This document shows, piece after piece, positions 1 through 9,285 of a stretch of 64,000 bases of DNA. This DNA is from an uncultured Anaerolineae bacterium (lineage in GTDB: Bacteria; Chloroflexota; Anaerolineae; Anaerolineales; Villigracilaceae). A program made the translations under genes and the position numbers. The notes below the pieces were generated by a model. The model was not told the origin of the DNA. It did not search any database and saw only the letters and a list, made by a program, of their open reading frames with translations. How positions within the stretch are numbered: position 1 is the stretch's first letter; every line of letters begins with the position of its first letter. The stretch lies in assembly GCA_903822545.1 (NCBI GenBank), contig CAIJPN010000002.1, positions 1-64,000 of the forward strand, given 5' to 3'.

Positions 1-8
1 AGACTTTC

Positions 9-1085
9 ATGAAACGAATCTTGGCACTATGCCTGGTCTTTATGCTCAGCCTCAGCCTTGTCACACCCGCCGCGGCAGGGACCGAAGGCCCCGTCACCGG
101 CCGGTTCGGCACCAGCGCCGTGCCCACCGTCAACTCGATTGTGGTGTACACCGATGCCGCGCTGACCAGCCCGGCCACATCGCTCACTCCGCAGCAGACC
201 TACTGGGTCAAGGTCAGCGTCACCGATAATGACGGCATCGGCAACCTGAGCAAGATCTACACCCACCTGTGGTGGGACTCTGACACCACTTCGGGATCAG
301 CCTGGTCGGGGTATGGCGCTGGCAATACCCCGGAATTGGACATGGGATATACCTTCATCAATACCGCTGGCACCTGGAGTGATGCCTACACAAGCGGCAC
401 CACCTGGGCTTTCGCGCTGGTTTCCGCGCCCACCGTCGCACAAAGCAGCGATACCAACATCACCACCTTCGATTTTGTCTACTCGGTCAAAATCGGCAAG
501 GCTGCCCGTGAAACCACTGGTGTTGACCGATGGCAGTTGCCTGCGATCGCTGAAGACGCCCAGGCGCAAACAGCCCAAAATGCTGTTCTCCAAGGTAGTT
601 TATACGGTTTGTGGATGAACTGGTACGGCGAGGTGATTGTGCCCAGCAGCTACACCGTCGATTGGGGCATCGTCCCCTCTGGCATGAACTTCAACAGCGC
701 CAGCGCAGTGGAACAGATTACCCTCGCCGCGGGCGGCGTGAAATATATTGCTAATGGAGAGTGGCTCTGGCAATATAAAGCCGCCCCCACCTGGACGAAC
801 GGCGGCTCACAGACCTTCACCCTGAGCGCCTCTCCCACTACAGTCAATACTTTCTCATTAAAAGTCTGGCCCAGCGGGGTTTTGGGTGACCCCATAACCT
901 TAGGACTGGTACTGCCCGCTGGCGATACGTTTGTCGATGGCACAGCTGGCGGATGGACAGGCCAGCCCCGGACAGCCGAAATCGGAAATCCGACGGAGCC
1001 ATCCCTGTACTTGAAACTCAGCCCCACCGTCACCAACGGCGGCTACTTCACCGGCGCCATCACCTTTGGCATCCGCAACTACTAA
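9..1085 (+). CDS. Exported protein, paralogue of the next gene
   Basis: 358 aa. Residues 1-23 form a clear Sec signal peptide (basic start, Leu-rich core, AAA before the mature GTEGP). No transmembrane segment follows, so the product is probably secreted or surface-held. It is a paralogue of the protein at 1440-2522: both share an early DGIG motif, a central WYGEV motif, a DWG motif soon after, a KA-x2-TW motif and a C-terminal LSP-x-V plus ITF-x-I segment. The family was not recognised; the Ser/Thr/Gly-rich beta-type composition suggests an extracellular beta-sandwich protein. It lies 354 nt upstream of its paralogue, ahead of a membrane-anchored partner and a two-component pair. The start is near the window edge, so its promoter cannot be seen. 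Function unknown. Confidence 0.75.
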   Translation: MKRILALCLVFMLSLSLVTPAAAGTEGPVTGRFGTSAVPTVNSIVVYTDAALTSPATSLTPQQTYWVKVSVTDNDGIGNLSKIYTHLWWDSDTTSGSAWSGYGAGNTPELDMGYTFINTAGTWSDAYTSGTTWAFALVSAPTVAQSSDTNITTFDFVYSVKIGKAARETTGVDRWQLPAIAEDAQAQTAQNAVLQGSLYGLWMNWYGEVIVPSSYTVDWGIVPSGMNFNSASAVEQITLAAGGVKYIANGEWLWQYKAAPTWTNGGSQTFTLSASPTTVNTFSLKVWPSGVLGDPITLGLVLPAGDTFVDGTAGGWTGQPRTAEIGNPTEPSLYLKLSPTVTNGGYFTGAITFGIRNY

Positions 1086-1148
1086 GGGGATGTAAAAGTA
1101 TTACTCCGTAGATTAATTTTTTAACATTCGCAGGCAACCCCCTCCCGG

Positions 1149-1262
1149 CCTCCCCCAAATCCCCAAAAGCAGGGGATTTGGGGGAGGAGAAGCCCATTTT
1201 TTGCCAAGTTTCAGCTCCTTCCCCCAAATACGGACGCTCTCCAGTCCGTATTTGGGGGAAGG
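1149..1262. repeat. Two related perfect inverted repeats in the 1086-1439 gap
   Basis: The 354-nt gap holds two long hairpins and no convincing gene. The first pairs 1149-1164 with 1172-1187 (16 bp, 7-nt loop). The second pairs 1217-1235 with 1244-1262 (19 bp, 8-nt loop). Both contain the core CCCCCAAAT / ATTTGGGGG, so they look like two copies of one palindromic repeat. A similar core occurs in the hairpin at 59952-59982. Neither is followed by a T-run on the plus strand, so simple terminators are less likely than a dispersed palindromic repeat family. Confidence 0.7.
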
Positions 1263-1427
1263 CGGGGATGGGGCCAAACGTGGTATCCGAAAATGCGGAG
1301 TTATTCTTTTACAAAACCTAAATATTCCTGGCCCTGGCAGCGCGAATGTAAAACTCGCGCCGCTTTTCCCTGCAGGCTGTGACATTCACATGACATTGCA
1401 TACGCGGCCTGCGGGAATTTTTTGGAG

Positions 1428-1433
1428 TATCAT
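1428..1433 (+). promoter_or_regulatory. Candidate -10 box six nt before an ATG
   Basis: TATCAT lies exactly six nt upstream of the ATG at 1440, a spacing that would place the transcript start at the start codon. No convincing -35 box is seen. A GGAG at 1424-1427 is an alternative explanation as a ribosome binding site with a long (12 nt) spacer, so this call is weak. Confidence 0.3.
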
Positions 1434-1439
1434 TAACCT

Positions 1440-2522
1440 ATGCAACACAGCAAGGCAAACACCAATCGAGCAATGCTCCTCCTGTGCCTGGTGCTGGCCG
1501 CCGGATTTTTCCCATTCACCCCGGCACTGGCCGATGAAGAATCGCCCGCTACCGGGCAGTTTGGCTCCAGCGCCCCGCCCCAGGTTGATGCCATCAACAT
1601 CACTGCCGTAGCCGACGGCGGCATCCCGGCCTCGCTCAACCCCGCACAGGAATACGACATCAGCGTAACCGTCAGCGATGCAGATGGCATCGGCCAGCTC
1701 GAAAAACTGACCGTCAAGCTGTGGTACGACCCCAGCGGCACAGCCTTCACATCCGAAGCCTTTTCCAGCCAGGGCATCTTCGACCCCCAAACCCTGATGA
1801 CCGTGGAATGGACTCGCGCCGACAACTCGGTGTACGTGCCAGCCAACGGCAGCTGGCGCGCCTACGGCCTGTCCCTGCCCACCTCCGGCCAGCTAGCCAA
1901 CCCCGGCTATACCAGCCACACCTTTTACTTCCGCATAAAGATCGGCAAAGTAGCGCAAGAAACCACCGGCGGGAAATGGCAGGTGGCCGCCAAACTCAGC
2001 GATTCGGTGCCATACTCTGATTACGACTACTACCAGGCAGGCGGCCAGGCCGGGCTGCCCATGAACTGGTACGGCGAAGTCAGCCTGGCTGGCAGTGACT
2101 TCATCGACTGGGGCTACATCGCCAACGGCTTGCGCGCCGGGCAAAGCGGCTCCATCGCCGCCGTCACCGTATCTGGCGATGGCGTTTACTTCCTCTCCAA
2201 CGGCGATTTCCAACAAATGGTCAAAGCCAGCACAACCTGGTACAAAGTGGGCGACGCCTCCGAAACTGTTCAACTGAGCGCCGACGCCACCGAATCCAAC
2301 ACCTTTGCCCTGCGCGTTTCCAACAAAAAAGCCGCCGACCTTTCTGCCGCCATCGTCCTGCCCGCCGATGGCTCCTACGCCACCATCGATGCCAGCGGCC
2401 AGGCCACCGGCGAGAGCGGCATATACGAGAAAAATTATCACATCTGGCTGGCGCTCAGCCCCGAAGTCAGCGCCAACGGCCTGTATCGCGGCTCAATCAC
2501 CTTTTCCATTGCCAACCGGTGA
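1440..2522 (+). CDS. Exported protein, paralogue of the upstream gene
   Basis: 360 aa. The signal peptide covers about residues 1-31 and ends ALA before DEESPATG. The mature part matches the protein at 9-1085 along its whole length, including the DGIG, WYGEV, DWG and ITF-x-I positions, so the two arose by duplication. No anchor or sorting motif was recognised. The next gene, a membrane-anchored surface protein, begins 6 nt after the stop, so the two are probably co-transcribed. A pair of secreted paralogues beside a C-terminally anchored protein recalls the layout of surface-complex clusters such as WxL/DUF916 loci of Firmicutes, but sequence membership in those families is not shown. Function unknown. 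Confidence 0.75.
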   Translation: MQHSKANTNRAMLLLCLVLAAGFFPFTPALADEESPATGQFGSSAPPQVDAINITAVADGGIPASLNPAQEYDISVTVSDADGIGQLEKLTVKLWYDPSGTAFTSEAFSSQGIFDPQTLMTVEWTRADNSVYVPANGSWRAYGLSLPTSGQLANPGYTSHTFYFRIKIGKVAQETTGGKWQVAAKLSDSVPYSDYDYYQAGGQAGLPMNWYGEVSLAGSDFIDWGYIANGLRAGQSGSIAAVTVSGDGVYFLSNGDFQQMVKASTTWYKVGDASETVQLSADATESNTFALRVSNKKAADLSAAIVLPADGSYATIDASGQATGESGIYEKNYHIWLALSPEVSANGLYRGSITFSIANR

Positions 2523-2528
2523 AATAAC

Positions 2529-3665
2529 ATGGACTTTCCCCCTCCCAAGAGAATCCGAACCCTGGGCGTTTTCCTGTGCCTTTTGGTTTTACTGATCCCC
2601 GCCCCGGCGGCCCAGGCCCAAAGCACGGGCGGGATCGCCATCTCTGGCTCTTTCTACCGCCACCACTACAAAATGATCCCCGGCGAGAAAATGGAATCGT
2701 CACAAGCCGAGATCGTCGTCTACAACAACTACAACCTGGCCATCCAGGTCAAAATCACCGCCACCGCCCCCAAAGGCGTCGAGATCAACCTGGCCGACCA
2801 GGTTCTCGATATGCCCGCCAACACCAACCAGACCCTGCCGGTGCTCATCAACCTGGCAGAAGAGGTCGTGCCGGGCGAATATGAGATCAGGCTGGCGGCA
2901 GATGTCGTCCCCAGCAACGTCCAGGGCGTCAGCGTCGTCGGCTCAGCCGAACTGGTCACACACCTGACCATTTTTGGCGAATCTGGCAAAATAGCGGTCA
3001 ACACCATCACACCCGATAACCAACCATTCTACGGCCTACTGCGCCTCTTCCGCAAAGAAAACGAACAGCTTTCTCCCGCTGGCGAATTTACCGGCGGCGC
3101 GTTGGACGACCGTCTGGTTCCCGGCGATTACGTGCTGATCGAATACTATAATGGCGAAACCGTGGCCGAAACCCAGTTCACCATCGCCCCCGACGACGAC
3201 AAAAAAGTGACCCTGACCGCCCAGACACTTTTTGTAGATGGTCTGAGCGCCGTGCCGGTCATGCGCGAAGGCACACAAAACATCTCATCCGCGCGCATCG
3301 ACTACACCCTGCGCAATATCTTCGAAACCACCGCCCCGCTCACCCTCAAACTGGTTGTTTCATACAACGGCAGCCCGCTCGAAGAACTGGACATGGTGAC
3401 CATCCCGGGCATAGACCTCGGCACACAAAGCAATCGCTTCACCTACATCCCGCCCGAAGGCTGGAAAAACGGCAAATATAGCTTTGAAGTCCACGCCCTT
3501 TCGGGGGGCATCCTCTACGGCAAAAGCAAACCCAGCGAACTTGAGCTATCCACAGCCAACGGCGCAGATTGGTTATCTGGCAACGTCCCGTTATTTGGGG
3601 CCGCCGGGCTGGTCATCATGGTAATCCTCTACGTCCTCGCCCGAAAGCCGCTATTGAAAAAATAA
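2529..3665 (+). CDS. Membrane-anchored surface protein with N-terminal Ig-like region
   Basis: 378 aa. There is a signal peptide up to about residue 31 (PAAQAQ), a large extracytoplasmic part and a C-terminal transmembrane helix (about residues 352-370) followed by a short Lys/Arg tail, so the protein sits on the outer face of the membrane. The N-terminal half (IVVYNN, VKITATAPKG, LPVLINL, VPGEYEIRL) has the pattern of NEW3/DUF916-type beta-sandwich domains that rest on a membrane protein. It follows its upstream neighbour by 6 nt and precedes the histidine kinase by 17 nt, so the surface proteins and the two-component system look like one operon. It could scaffold or tether the two exported paralogues; this is inference. 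Confidence 0.65.
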   Translation: MDFPPPKRIRTLGVFLCLLVLLIPAPAAQAQSTGGIAISGSFYRHHYKMIPGEKMESSQAEIVVYNNYNLAIQVKITATAPKGVEINLADQVLDMPANTNQTLPVLINLAEEVVPGEYEIRLAADVVPSNVQGVSVVGSAELVTHLTIFGESGKIAVNTITPDNQPFYGLLRLFRKENEQLSPAGEFTGGALDDRLVPGDYVLIEYYNGETVAETQFTIAPDDDKKVTLTAQTLFVDGLSAVPVMREGTQNISSARIDYTLRNIFETTAPLTLKLVVSYNGSPLEELDMVTIPGIDLGTQSNRFTYIPPEGWKNGKYSFEVHALSGGILYGKSKPSELELSTANGADWLSGNVPLFGAAGLVIMVILYVLARKPLLKK

Positions 3666-3682
3666 AAAATTAAAAACCCCTT

Positions 3683-5596
3683 ATGGCCTGGAACATCGCC
3701 CCCGCCAACATCATTGACATTATCGCCGCAACTGTGACACTGGTGGCAGCGTTGGTCAATTTGATGCGCAGGCAGATACCCGGAATCCGGACCCTGGCCT
3801 ACGTAATGCTTGCCATCGCCCTGTGGTCGGTTTTCAGCGCCATGGAAGGTATGACATCTAACCTGGAAGCCAAAGTGCTGCTGCTCAACCTGCAATATGC
3901 CACCAGCAGGCTATTTTCCTTCCTGTTCCTCCTGTTCATCATCGATTACTACCAGCTTTGCCCCTGGCTGACCGTTTTCAGACGCTGGCAACTCGCGCTG
4001 GCATTGGGCGGATTGACACTTATCGCATTCACCAATCCCTGGCACCACCTGTTCTGGAAAAACTACACCCTCGGAAATGCCGGCCAGGGAGTAATATTCG
4101 AAAACGGCCCCTTTTCTGTGATCGCCACCCTGAGCCTGCTGGCGATCATGTTCTATTCTTACTATTTGCTCATAAACCGGGTAATACACCTGTCCGGTCC
4201 AGCCAGGAGCAAAGCCCTCTGGGTTTTGATCGCTGCGCTCCTGCCTATGGGGGCCTTTGCCCTATATCTCCTGCCCCCATTCATGACCCTGGGCGTAAAC
4301 CTGTTCCCGATCACCTTTTCCCTGACCGGCCTGCTCGTCACCTACATCACCTTCCAGGACATTAGCAACCAGCTCTTCGAGCGCGCCCGCGACCTCGAAG
4401 CATCGATTGAAAAGCTCAACGCAGAAATCGCAGAGCGCAAAACCCTCGAAAAAGAACTCCGCGAGGCGCAAGACTGGCTCTCAGATAAACTGGCCGAGCA
4501 AAGCCGAAAACTGACCGGGTTATACGACCTGCTCGTCGTCACAGGCAGCCAACACGCAGGTGACTTGCTGGATATTTCCCTAAAAAAAGTAAAAGCCACC
4601 CTGGAATGTGACGCCATCATCTTTTACCAGCGTAACCAGGAGCAACTTGCCCTGAAAACCTGCTACGGGTTAACCGGGCAGGGCCGCAGCACCCTGGGGC
4701 AGATTACACTTCCACCCGATTTGTGCGACCAGTACGACTACGTGCTGGTTCTCAACGAAAACAATACCAACCAGATTCCCCTCGGGCGGTCTGCCTCTGG
4801 CTACTTGGCCTGCGCCATGAAAAACATCGAAATCGGACAGCACGAATTCGGCGTGATCGCATATTTCTGGCAAGACACACACCTGTTCCGGATAGATGAG
4901 ATCGCCCTGATCGGTGCAATGACCGACCTGGTGGGGGTAGTGATGGAAAATGACCGGCTGCGGAGGGCTGCCAGTGAAGCCGCTAAAATGCAAGAACGGC
5001 GCAGGCTGGCCCGCGATCTGCACGATTCGGTCACCCAATCGCTGCACAGCCTGGTATATTCAGCAGAAACCGCCCAGCAGATTTACCAGACCCAACCCGA
5101 AAAACTGCCAGGTATCTTGAAGCACCTGATCACAAGTGCGTCTCAGGCTTTGAAAGAAATGCGTTTGATGTTGTTTGAACTGAGACTCTTGCCAATCCAA
5201 AACGTCAATATCGAAGACGCTCTCACCCTCCGGATGGATGCCGTGGAGCGGCGAGCTGGAATCGAAGCTGAGTTACTCATCGACCCACCAATTCAGTGGC
5301 CGCAAGAATGGCAGGGCGAACTCTACCCCATCACCATCGAAGCCCTGAACAATGCCTTGCGGCATGGGCGCGGCGGCAAAGTCAAGGTGCATTTTTCCCA
5401 ACCAAATGGACAATTTTGCCTGAGCATCCAAGATAATGGTCAGGGTTTCACCCCCGAACTGGTCGGCGAGGCTGGTATGGGCCTAAAAAACATGGCTGAA
5501 CGGGCTGCGCGCCTGGGCGGTAAACTGAACATCGCAACTGAACCTGGTAAAGGAACCACCATCCAACTCATTATTGCCCGGGAGAAAGCAAACTAA
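3683..5596 (+). CDS. 7TM sensor histidine kinase, NarL-type (HisKA_3)
   Basis: 637 aa. Residues 1 to about 225 form seven hydrophobic helices of the kind found in the histidine kinase N-terminal 7TM family. A short coiled coil (about 230-275) and a GAF-like domain (about 285-430) follow. The dimerisation domain is HisKA_3 type with ARDLHDSVTQSLHSL; the phospho-accepting His is residue 447. The C-terminal HATPase has EALNNALRHG (N box), DNGQGF and GMGLKNM. This architecture pairs with LuxR-type response regulators, and exactly such a regulator starts 2 nt after the stop. The stimulus is unknown, but the operon context with exported proteins suggests an envelope-related signal. Confidence 0.92.
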   Translation: MAWNIAPANIIDIIAATVTLVAALVNLMRRQIPGIRTLAYVMLAIALWSVFSAMEGMTSNLEAKVLLLNLQYATSRLFSFLFLLFIIDYYQLCPWLTVFRRWQLALALGGLTLIAFTNPWHHLFWKNYTLGNAGQGVIFENGPFSVIATLSLLAIMFYSYYLLINRVIHLSGPARSKALWVLIAALLPMGAFALYLLPPFMTLGVNLFPITFSLTGLLVTYITFQDISNQLFERARDLEASIEKLNAEIAERKTLEKELREAQDWLSDKLAEQSRKLTGLYDLLVVTGSQHAGDLLDISLKKVKATLECDAIIFYQRNQEQLALKTCYGLTGQGRSTLGQITLPPDLCDQYDYVLVLNENNTNQIPLGRSASGYLACAMKNIEIGQHEFGVIAYFWQDTHLFRIDEIALIGAMTDLVGVVMENDRLRRAASEAAKMQERRRLARDLHDSVTQSLHSLVYSAETAQQIYQTQPEKLPGILKHLITSASQALKEMRLMLFELRLLPIQNVNIEDALTLRMDAVERRAGIEAELLIDPPIQWPQEWQGELYPITIEALNNALRHGRGGKVKVHFSQPNGQFCLSIQDNGQGFTPELVGEAGMGLKNMAERAARLGGKLNIATEPGKGTTIQLIIAREKAN

Positions 5597-5598
5597 TC

Positions 5599-6261
5599 GT
5601 GGTAACCAATCAACCCATCCGTATTTTGATCGTAGATGACCACCCCATGTTCCGCGAAGCCCTTTGCACAGCCATCCTGGCAGAAAACGGCCTGGAAATC
5701 ATCGGGCAGGCATCTGATGGCGGCACCGCAGTAAAAGCTGCCCGCTCACTGCAGCCTGACCTGATCATTATGGACATCAACCTGCCCATCAAAAATGGCG
5801 TAGACGCCACCCGCGAAATCATCGCCAACGACCCCAACGCCCGTATCCTCGTCCTGACCAGCTCTGCTGACAGCGAAACCGTCCTGGCGGCGGTACAGGC
5901 TGGCGCAATGGGCTACATCTTGAAAGAAGCCACCCGGCCCCAGTTTATGGCGGGGTTGATGGCGGTGGCGCAGGGTAACCAGTTCCTGCCCGCAGAGATC
6001 ACCCGTAAACTGACCATCAGCCTGCTCCAGCAGCACTTTACCGAAAATACTGATAAACCTGCCTACGAGCTGTTATCCAAACGCGAAAAAGAAGTTTTGG
6101 GATGTCTTGGCAAGGGGCTATCGAACAAAGATATTGCCGAAACCCTGGTTTTGAGCGAGTCAACCGTGCGGGTACACATCTTCAATATCCTGGATAAGCT
6201 GCATCTCAAAAATCGCAACCAGGCAATTGTGTTTGCCCTGCAACAGGCAGCCAACCAATAA
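5599..6261 (+). CDS. NarL/LuxR-family response regulator
   Basis: 220 aa. The receiver domain has the acidic pair D13/D14, phospho-accepting D59 (IIMDINLP), a Thr/Ser switch in VLTSSA and the conserved Lys in YILKEA. The C-terminal LuxR-type helix-turn-helix runs from about residue 155 (SKREKEVLGCLGKG, NKDIAETL, STVRVHI). It uses a GTG start 2 nt after the kinase stop, so it is translated with the kinase and is its evident cognate regulator. A strong terminator follows at 6299-6319, closing the operon. Targets are unknown; the linked exported-protein genes are natural candidates. Confidence 0.93.
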   Translation: MVTNQPIRILIVDDHPMFREALCTAILAENGLEIIGQASDGGTAVKAARSLQPDLIIMDINLPIKNGVDATREIIANDPNARILVLTSSADSETVLAAVQAGAMGYILKEATRPQFMAGLMAVAQGNQFLPAEITRKLTISLLQQHFTENTDKPAYELLSKREKEVLGCLGKGLSNKDIAETLVLSESTVRVHIFNILDKLHLKNRNQAIVFALQQAANQ

Positions 6262-6298
6262 CCATCCCCATCAAAAACAACCCATACCTGTACAGCCT

Positions 6299-6319
6299 GG
6301 CGCAAAAATGCGCCTTTTT
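6299..6319 (+). terminator. Rho-independent terminator
   Basis: A perfect 6-bp stem GGCGCA/TGCGCC with an AAAA loop (6299-6314) is followed directly by TTTTT. It lies 38 nt after the response regulator stop and ends the first operon. The rest of the 6262-6608 gap holds only the cysS promoter. Confidence 0.85.
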
Positions 6320-6560
6320 ATCACTCCAGCCCATCCCCTGGCGGCACACCTTTCTCAAATTCAAAAATGCCAAACATCCAAGATATCCCAATTCACCAAC
6401 ATTTTGTTCTTCTTGGCGCTTTTCACTCAAAACAGCAAAATCGTTGTATCTTGGAAGTCACCCATGCCAAAATATCTCCACCTCATCTGTGCATTAGCGA
6501 ATAATGGGTCTTGGTCAACCTGGCAGCAAAAAAGCTGGCTAAAAGCCTATTCCCTATCAC

Positions 6561-6589
6561 TTTCCACTTCCCCCGTCACCCTTTATAAT
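6561..6589 (+). promoter_or_regulatory. Sigma70-type promoter of cysS
   Basis: A consensus -10 TATAAT (6584-6589) lies 17 nt after TTTCCA (6561-6566, 4 of 6 matches to TTGACA). Transcription would start near 6596, leaving a short leader with AGGAG at 6599-6603, five nt before the cysS ATG. No T-box structure fits in this leader. Confidence 0.65.
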
Positions 6590-6608
6590 CTGCCCACCAG
6601 GAGAACTT

Positions 6609-8006
6609 ATGATCCGCCTTTACAACACCCTCACCCGCAAAAAAGAAGACTTCCAGACCCACCAACCCGGTCTGGTGAAGATGTACGTTTGTGGCGTCAC
6701 CGTCTACAACGATGCGCACGTTGGGCACGCCATGTCATCACTGGTGTTTGACATTGTGCGCCGATATCTCGAATATCGCGGCTACAGCGTCAAACACGTC
6801 ATGAACTTCACCGATGTAGACGACAAAATCATCAACCGCGCCAACCAGCTTGGTATTCCACCGCTCGAACTCTCCAACAAATACATCGCCGACTACCGCC
6901 AAAACCTGCTGGACCTGAACATCCTGCCCGCCAGCGCCACCCCACAGGTCAGCAAAACCATGCCGCAAATCATCAGCTTCATCGAAGGCCTGATCGAACG
7001 CGGTTACGCCTACCCCGCCGCCAATGGCGATGTCTACTTCCGCGTCACCAAAGATGAAGATTACGGTCGCCTCTCTGCTCGCAAGATCGAAGACATGCAG
7101 GCCGGAGCGCGCATCGAAATCGAAGAGCAAAAAGAGCACCCCATGGACTTCGCCCTGTGGAAAGCCGCCAAACCCGGTGAAATCTCCTGGCAAAGCCCCT
7201 GGGGTCAGGGCCGCCCCGGCTGGCACATCGAATGCTCAGCCATGAACCTGGTCGAACTCGGCGAACAAATCGATATCCATGGCGGTGGCAATGACCTGAT
7301 CTTCCCGCACCATGAAAACGAAATCGCCCAGACCGAATGCTACACTGGCAAAGAATTTTCACGCTACTGGATGCACAATGGCATGTTGCAGCTCGGCGGC
7401 GAAAAAATGTCCAAAAGCCTCGGCAATATCATCAGCATAAAAGAATTCCTCTCCAAGCGCGATGCCGATGTAATGCGCATGCTGGTTTTGAATGGAAGCT
7501 ACCGCGCCCCGCTCGTTTTCAACGAAGAAACACTGGATGGCGCCGAAAAAGGCCTCGAGCGCATCAAATCTGCCCTGCGCCCTGCCAGCACAAAAGAAAC
7601 CGACTCCAACGCCGAATCTGTCACCGGCCTGCCTGCTGCCATGGACACCGTTAAAAAAGCTTTCATTGAAGCCATGGATGACGATTTCAACACTGCCGGC
7701 GCCCTGGGCGCCATCTTCGACTTTGTGCGCATCACCAACACCGCCCGCGATGCTGGCGCAACGGATGCCCAGCTTAAACCCGCCCAAGACACCATCCGTG
7801 AATTGACTGGCGTTTTGGGCTTGCGCCTGGCCGAAAAAACCGGCTCTGGCGACGCCGACAAATTTATCAACCTGCTGGTTGAAGTCCGCGCCGAAGTGCG
7901 CAAACAAAAACTATGGGCCATGTCTGACCTGATCCGTGACCGGCTCAAAGAACTGGGCGTCACCATCGAAGATGGTAAACAGGGCACCACCTGGCGGTTT
8001 TCATAA
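6609..8006 (+). CDS. cysS: Cysteinyl-tRNA synthetase
   Basis: 465 aa, the usual length. It charges tRNA-Cys with cysteine in the cytoplasm. Class I signatures are clear: the zinc-ligand C28 in YVCGVTVYN, the HIGH-type motif HVGH soon after, HIECSAM in the zinc/active-site region, HHENEIAQ, and KMSKS at residues 266-270 ([10 protein letters not shown]). The C-terminal DALR-like helical region is present. It has its own promoter and an AGGAG ribosome binding site. The neighbours are unrelated, so it is probably transcribed alone. Confidence 0.97.
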   Translation: MIRLYNTLTRKKEDFQTHQPGLVKMYVCGVTVYNDAHVGHAMSSLVFDIVRRYLEYRGYSVKHVMNFTDVDDKIINRANQLGIPPLELSNKYIADYRQNLLDLNILPASATPQVSKTMPQIISFIEGLIERGYAYPAANGDVYFRVTKDEDYGRLSARKIEDMQAGARIEIEEQKEHPMDFALWKAAKPGEISWQSPWGQGRPGWHIECSAMNLVELGEQIDIHGGGNDLIFPHHENEIAQTECYTGKEFSRYWMHNGMLQLGGEKMSKSLGNIISIKEFLSKRDADVMRMLVLNGSYRAPLVFNEETLDGAEKGLERIKSALRPASTKETDSNAESVTGLPAAMDTVKKAFIEAMDDDFNTAGALGAIFDFVRITNTARDAGATDAQLKPAQDTIRELTGVLGLRLAEKTGSGDADKFINLLVEVRAEVRKQKLWAMSDLIRDRLKELGVTIEDGKQGTTWRFS

Positions 8007-8018
8007 CGTTTTTTGTAA

Positions 8019-8069
8019 GGGCGCAGCGGGTCGGTTGTGCAATAAAATTCGGAACGATCCGCCGCGCCC
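8019..8069. repeat. Imperfect 15-bp inverted repeat
   Basis: GGGCGCAGCGGGTCG (8019-8033) pairs with 8055-8069 with two mismatches around a 21-nt AT-richer loop. It occupies most of the gap between cysS and the DUF3592 gene. It resembles the other GGGGCG-ended intergenic elements of this window in style but not closely in sequence. No T-run follows. Confidence 0.5.
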
Positions 8070-8080
8070 CAACAAATTCC

Positions 8081-8545
8081 ATGACAAAACCCGAACTCGG
8101 CCCAACCTTTCTCTCCTCCAACCTGCTGTATGCCGGGCTGTTGGGATGTATTTTCATGGCCAGCGTTTTCTTGACCGTTATCATGTTCGATAGCGGATTA
8201 TCGAACATTTATCATGGCGGGTACACTATCGGCGGTGGGTTAATGTTGTTGGGGTTGGTGGTATTTATCATCGGCGGTGGCATTTTCTTCCCGGCGGCGA
8301 TGCAGCTATGGGATGCTATCCAGCTTGAGCGGCGCGGGGAAATTATCAGCGCGGAAATCATCGAAAAGCGCCTTGAAAAAGATAAAAAAGGCCGCCATTA
8401 CTGTTTCATCGTCTATGCCTATGATGAGAATTTCACCATTAAACAGGCCATTCCCCAGGGCCAGTACCAAAGCCTGAAAATCGGCGATCAGGTCAATGTC
8501 CGCTGCCTGCCTGGGGCTTCAGAAATTGCCCGGTTGGAGCGATAA
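8081..8545 (+). CDS. DUF3592-like membrane protein
   Basis: 154 aa. Two hydrophobic helices (about residues 12-36 and 46-72) are followed by a soluble tail of about 75 residues with ERRGEIISAEIIEK and QGQYQSLKIGDQVNV, the pattern of DUF3592 proteins, in which a small beta domain is held at the membrane. The cellular role of that family is not known. It is followed 4 nt after its stop by the methyltransferase gene, so the two may be co-transcribed. Confidence 0.65.
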   Translation: MTKPELGPTFLSSNLLYAGLLGCIFMASVFLTVIMFDSGLSNIYHGGYTIGGGLMLLGLVVFIIGGGIFFPAAMQLWDAIQLERRGEIISAEIIEKRLEKDKKGRHYCFIVYAYDENFTIKQAIPQGQYQSLKIGDQVNVRCLPGASEIARLER

Positions 8546-8549
8546 ATCC

Positions 8550-9179
8550 ATGCTGGTAAACGACCCATTTCCCCCATCTGAATTTGACTCCTGGGCGGAG
8601 CATTACGATCAATCTACGCTGGAAAGCACGATTTTCCCGTTTAACGGCTACGAAAAAGTGCTCCAGACCGTACTTGGCCGTGCCGAATCTCGCCCCGGCC
8701 ATGCTGTGCTGGATTTGGGAACTGGCACCGGCAAGCTGGCCCTGCTCTTTGACAAAATCGGCTGCGAACTGTGGTGCAGCGATTTTTCGCCGCTTATGCT
8801 CGAAAAAGCTCGCGCCAAACTGCCTCACGCCCATTTTGCACTCCACGATCTGCGGCAGGCCTGGCCCTCGGAGTTTGAGCGCAGCTTCGATGTGATCGTC
8901 TCGGCGTATGTTTTCCACCACTTTGAACTGGCTCAAAAAGTCAGCATTTGCCGCGACCTGGTGGAGAATCGCCTGGTACCCGGTGGGAAGCTGGTGATCG
9001 CCGACCTGTCTTTTCCGGATAGAATTGCCATGAAGACTTTTGCCGCATCGATTGGTGATTTGTGGGATGAAGAGTTCTACTGGCTGGCAGATGAATCCCT
9101 TCCAGCGCTGCGCCAGGCCGGGTTGAGGGCAGAATATGAACAGGTTTCGGTTTGCGCCGGGGTATACACGCTTTGTTAA
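8550..9179 (+). CDS. Class I SAM-dependent methyltransferase
   Basis: 209 aa from the ATG at 8550; the frame is open farther upstream but that part overlaps the preceding gene. It has the Rossmann methyltransferase motif I VLDLGTGTGKLA, an acidic residue after the next strand (LWCSDFS), and the later VSAYVFHHF and LVPGGKLVIADLSF segments of the UbiE/YrrT-type methyltransferase group. The substrate cannot be read from the sequence. The N-terminal FDSWAEHYDQS is typical of YrrT-like putative AdoMet methyltransferases of Gram-positive bacteria, which act on small molecules. It starts 4 nt after the DUF3592 gene. Confidence 0.85.
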   Translation: MLVNDPFPPSEFDSWAEHYDQSTLESTIFPFNGYEKVLQTVLGRAESRPGHAVLDLGTGTGKLALLFDKIGCELWCSDFSPLMLEKARAKLPHAHFALHDLRQAWPSEFERSFDVIVSAYVFHHFELAQKVSICRDLVENRLVPGGKLVIADLSFPDRIAMKTFAASIGDLWDEEFYWLADESLPALRQAGLRAEYEQVSVCAGVYTLC

Positions 9180-9252
9180 GACATGGCGCAGTTCTATACC
9201 AATCCTTGTTTCCCAAGGCCTGGTTGAGCGATGAAACAATCCGCTGCGAAAG

Positions 9253-9261
9253 TGCTATAAT
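9253..9261 (+). promoter_or_regulatory. Extended -10 promoter of the small basic protein
   Basis: TGC-TATAAT is a consensus extended -10 element. The -35 region (9233-9238) is poor, as expected for extended -10 promoters. Transcription would start near 9268, just ahead of the AAAGGAG ribosome binding site. Confidence 0.6.
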
Positions 9262-9285
9262 GGATTTGAACAAAGGAGTATGACT

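Noticed and set aside
6227-6751. 174-aa plus-strand frame spanning the cysS promoter and start
   Set aside because: Crosses a terminator and the cysS promoter and overlaps cysS in another frame.
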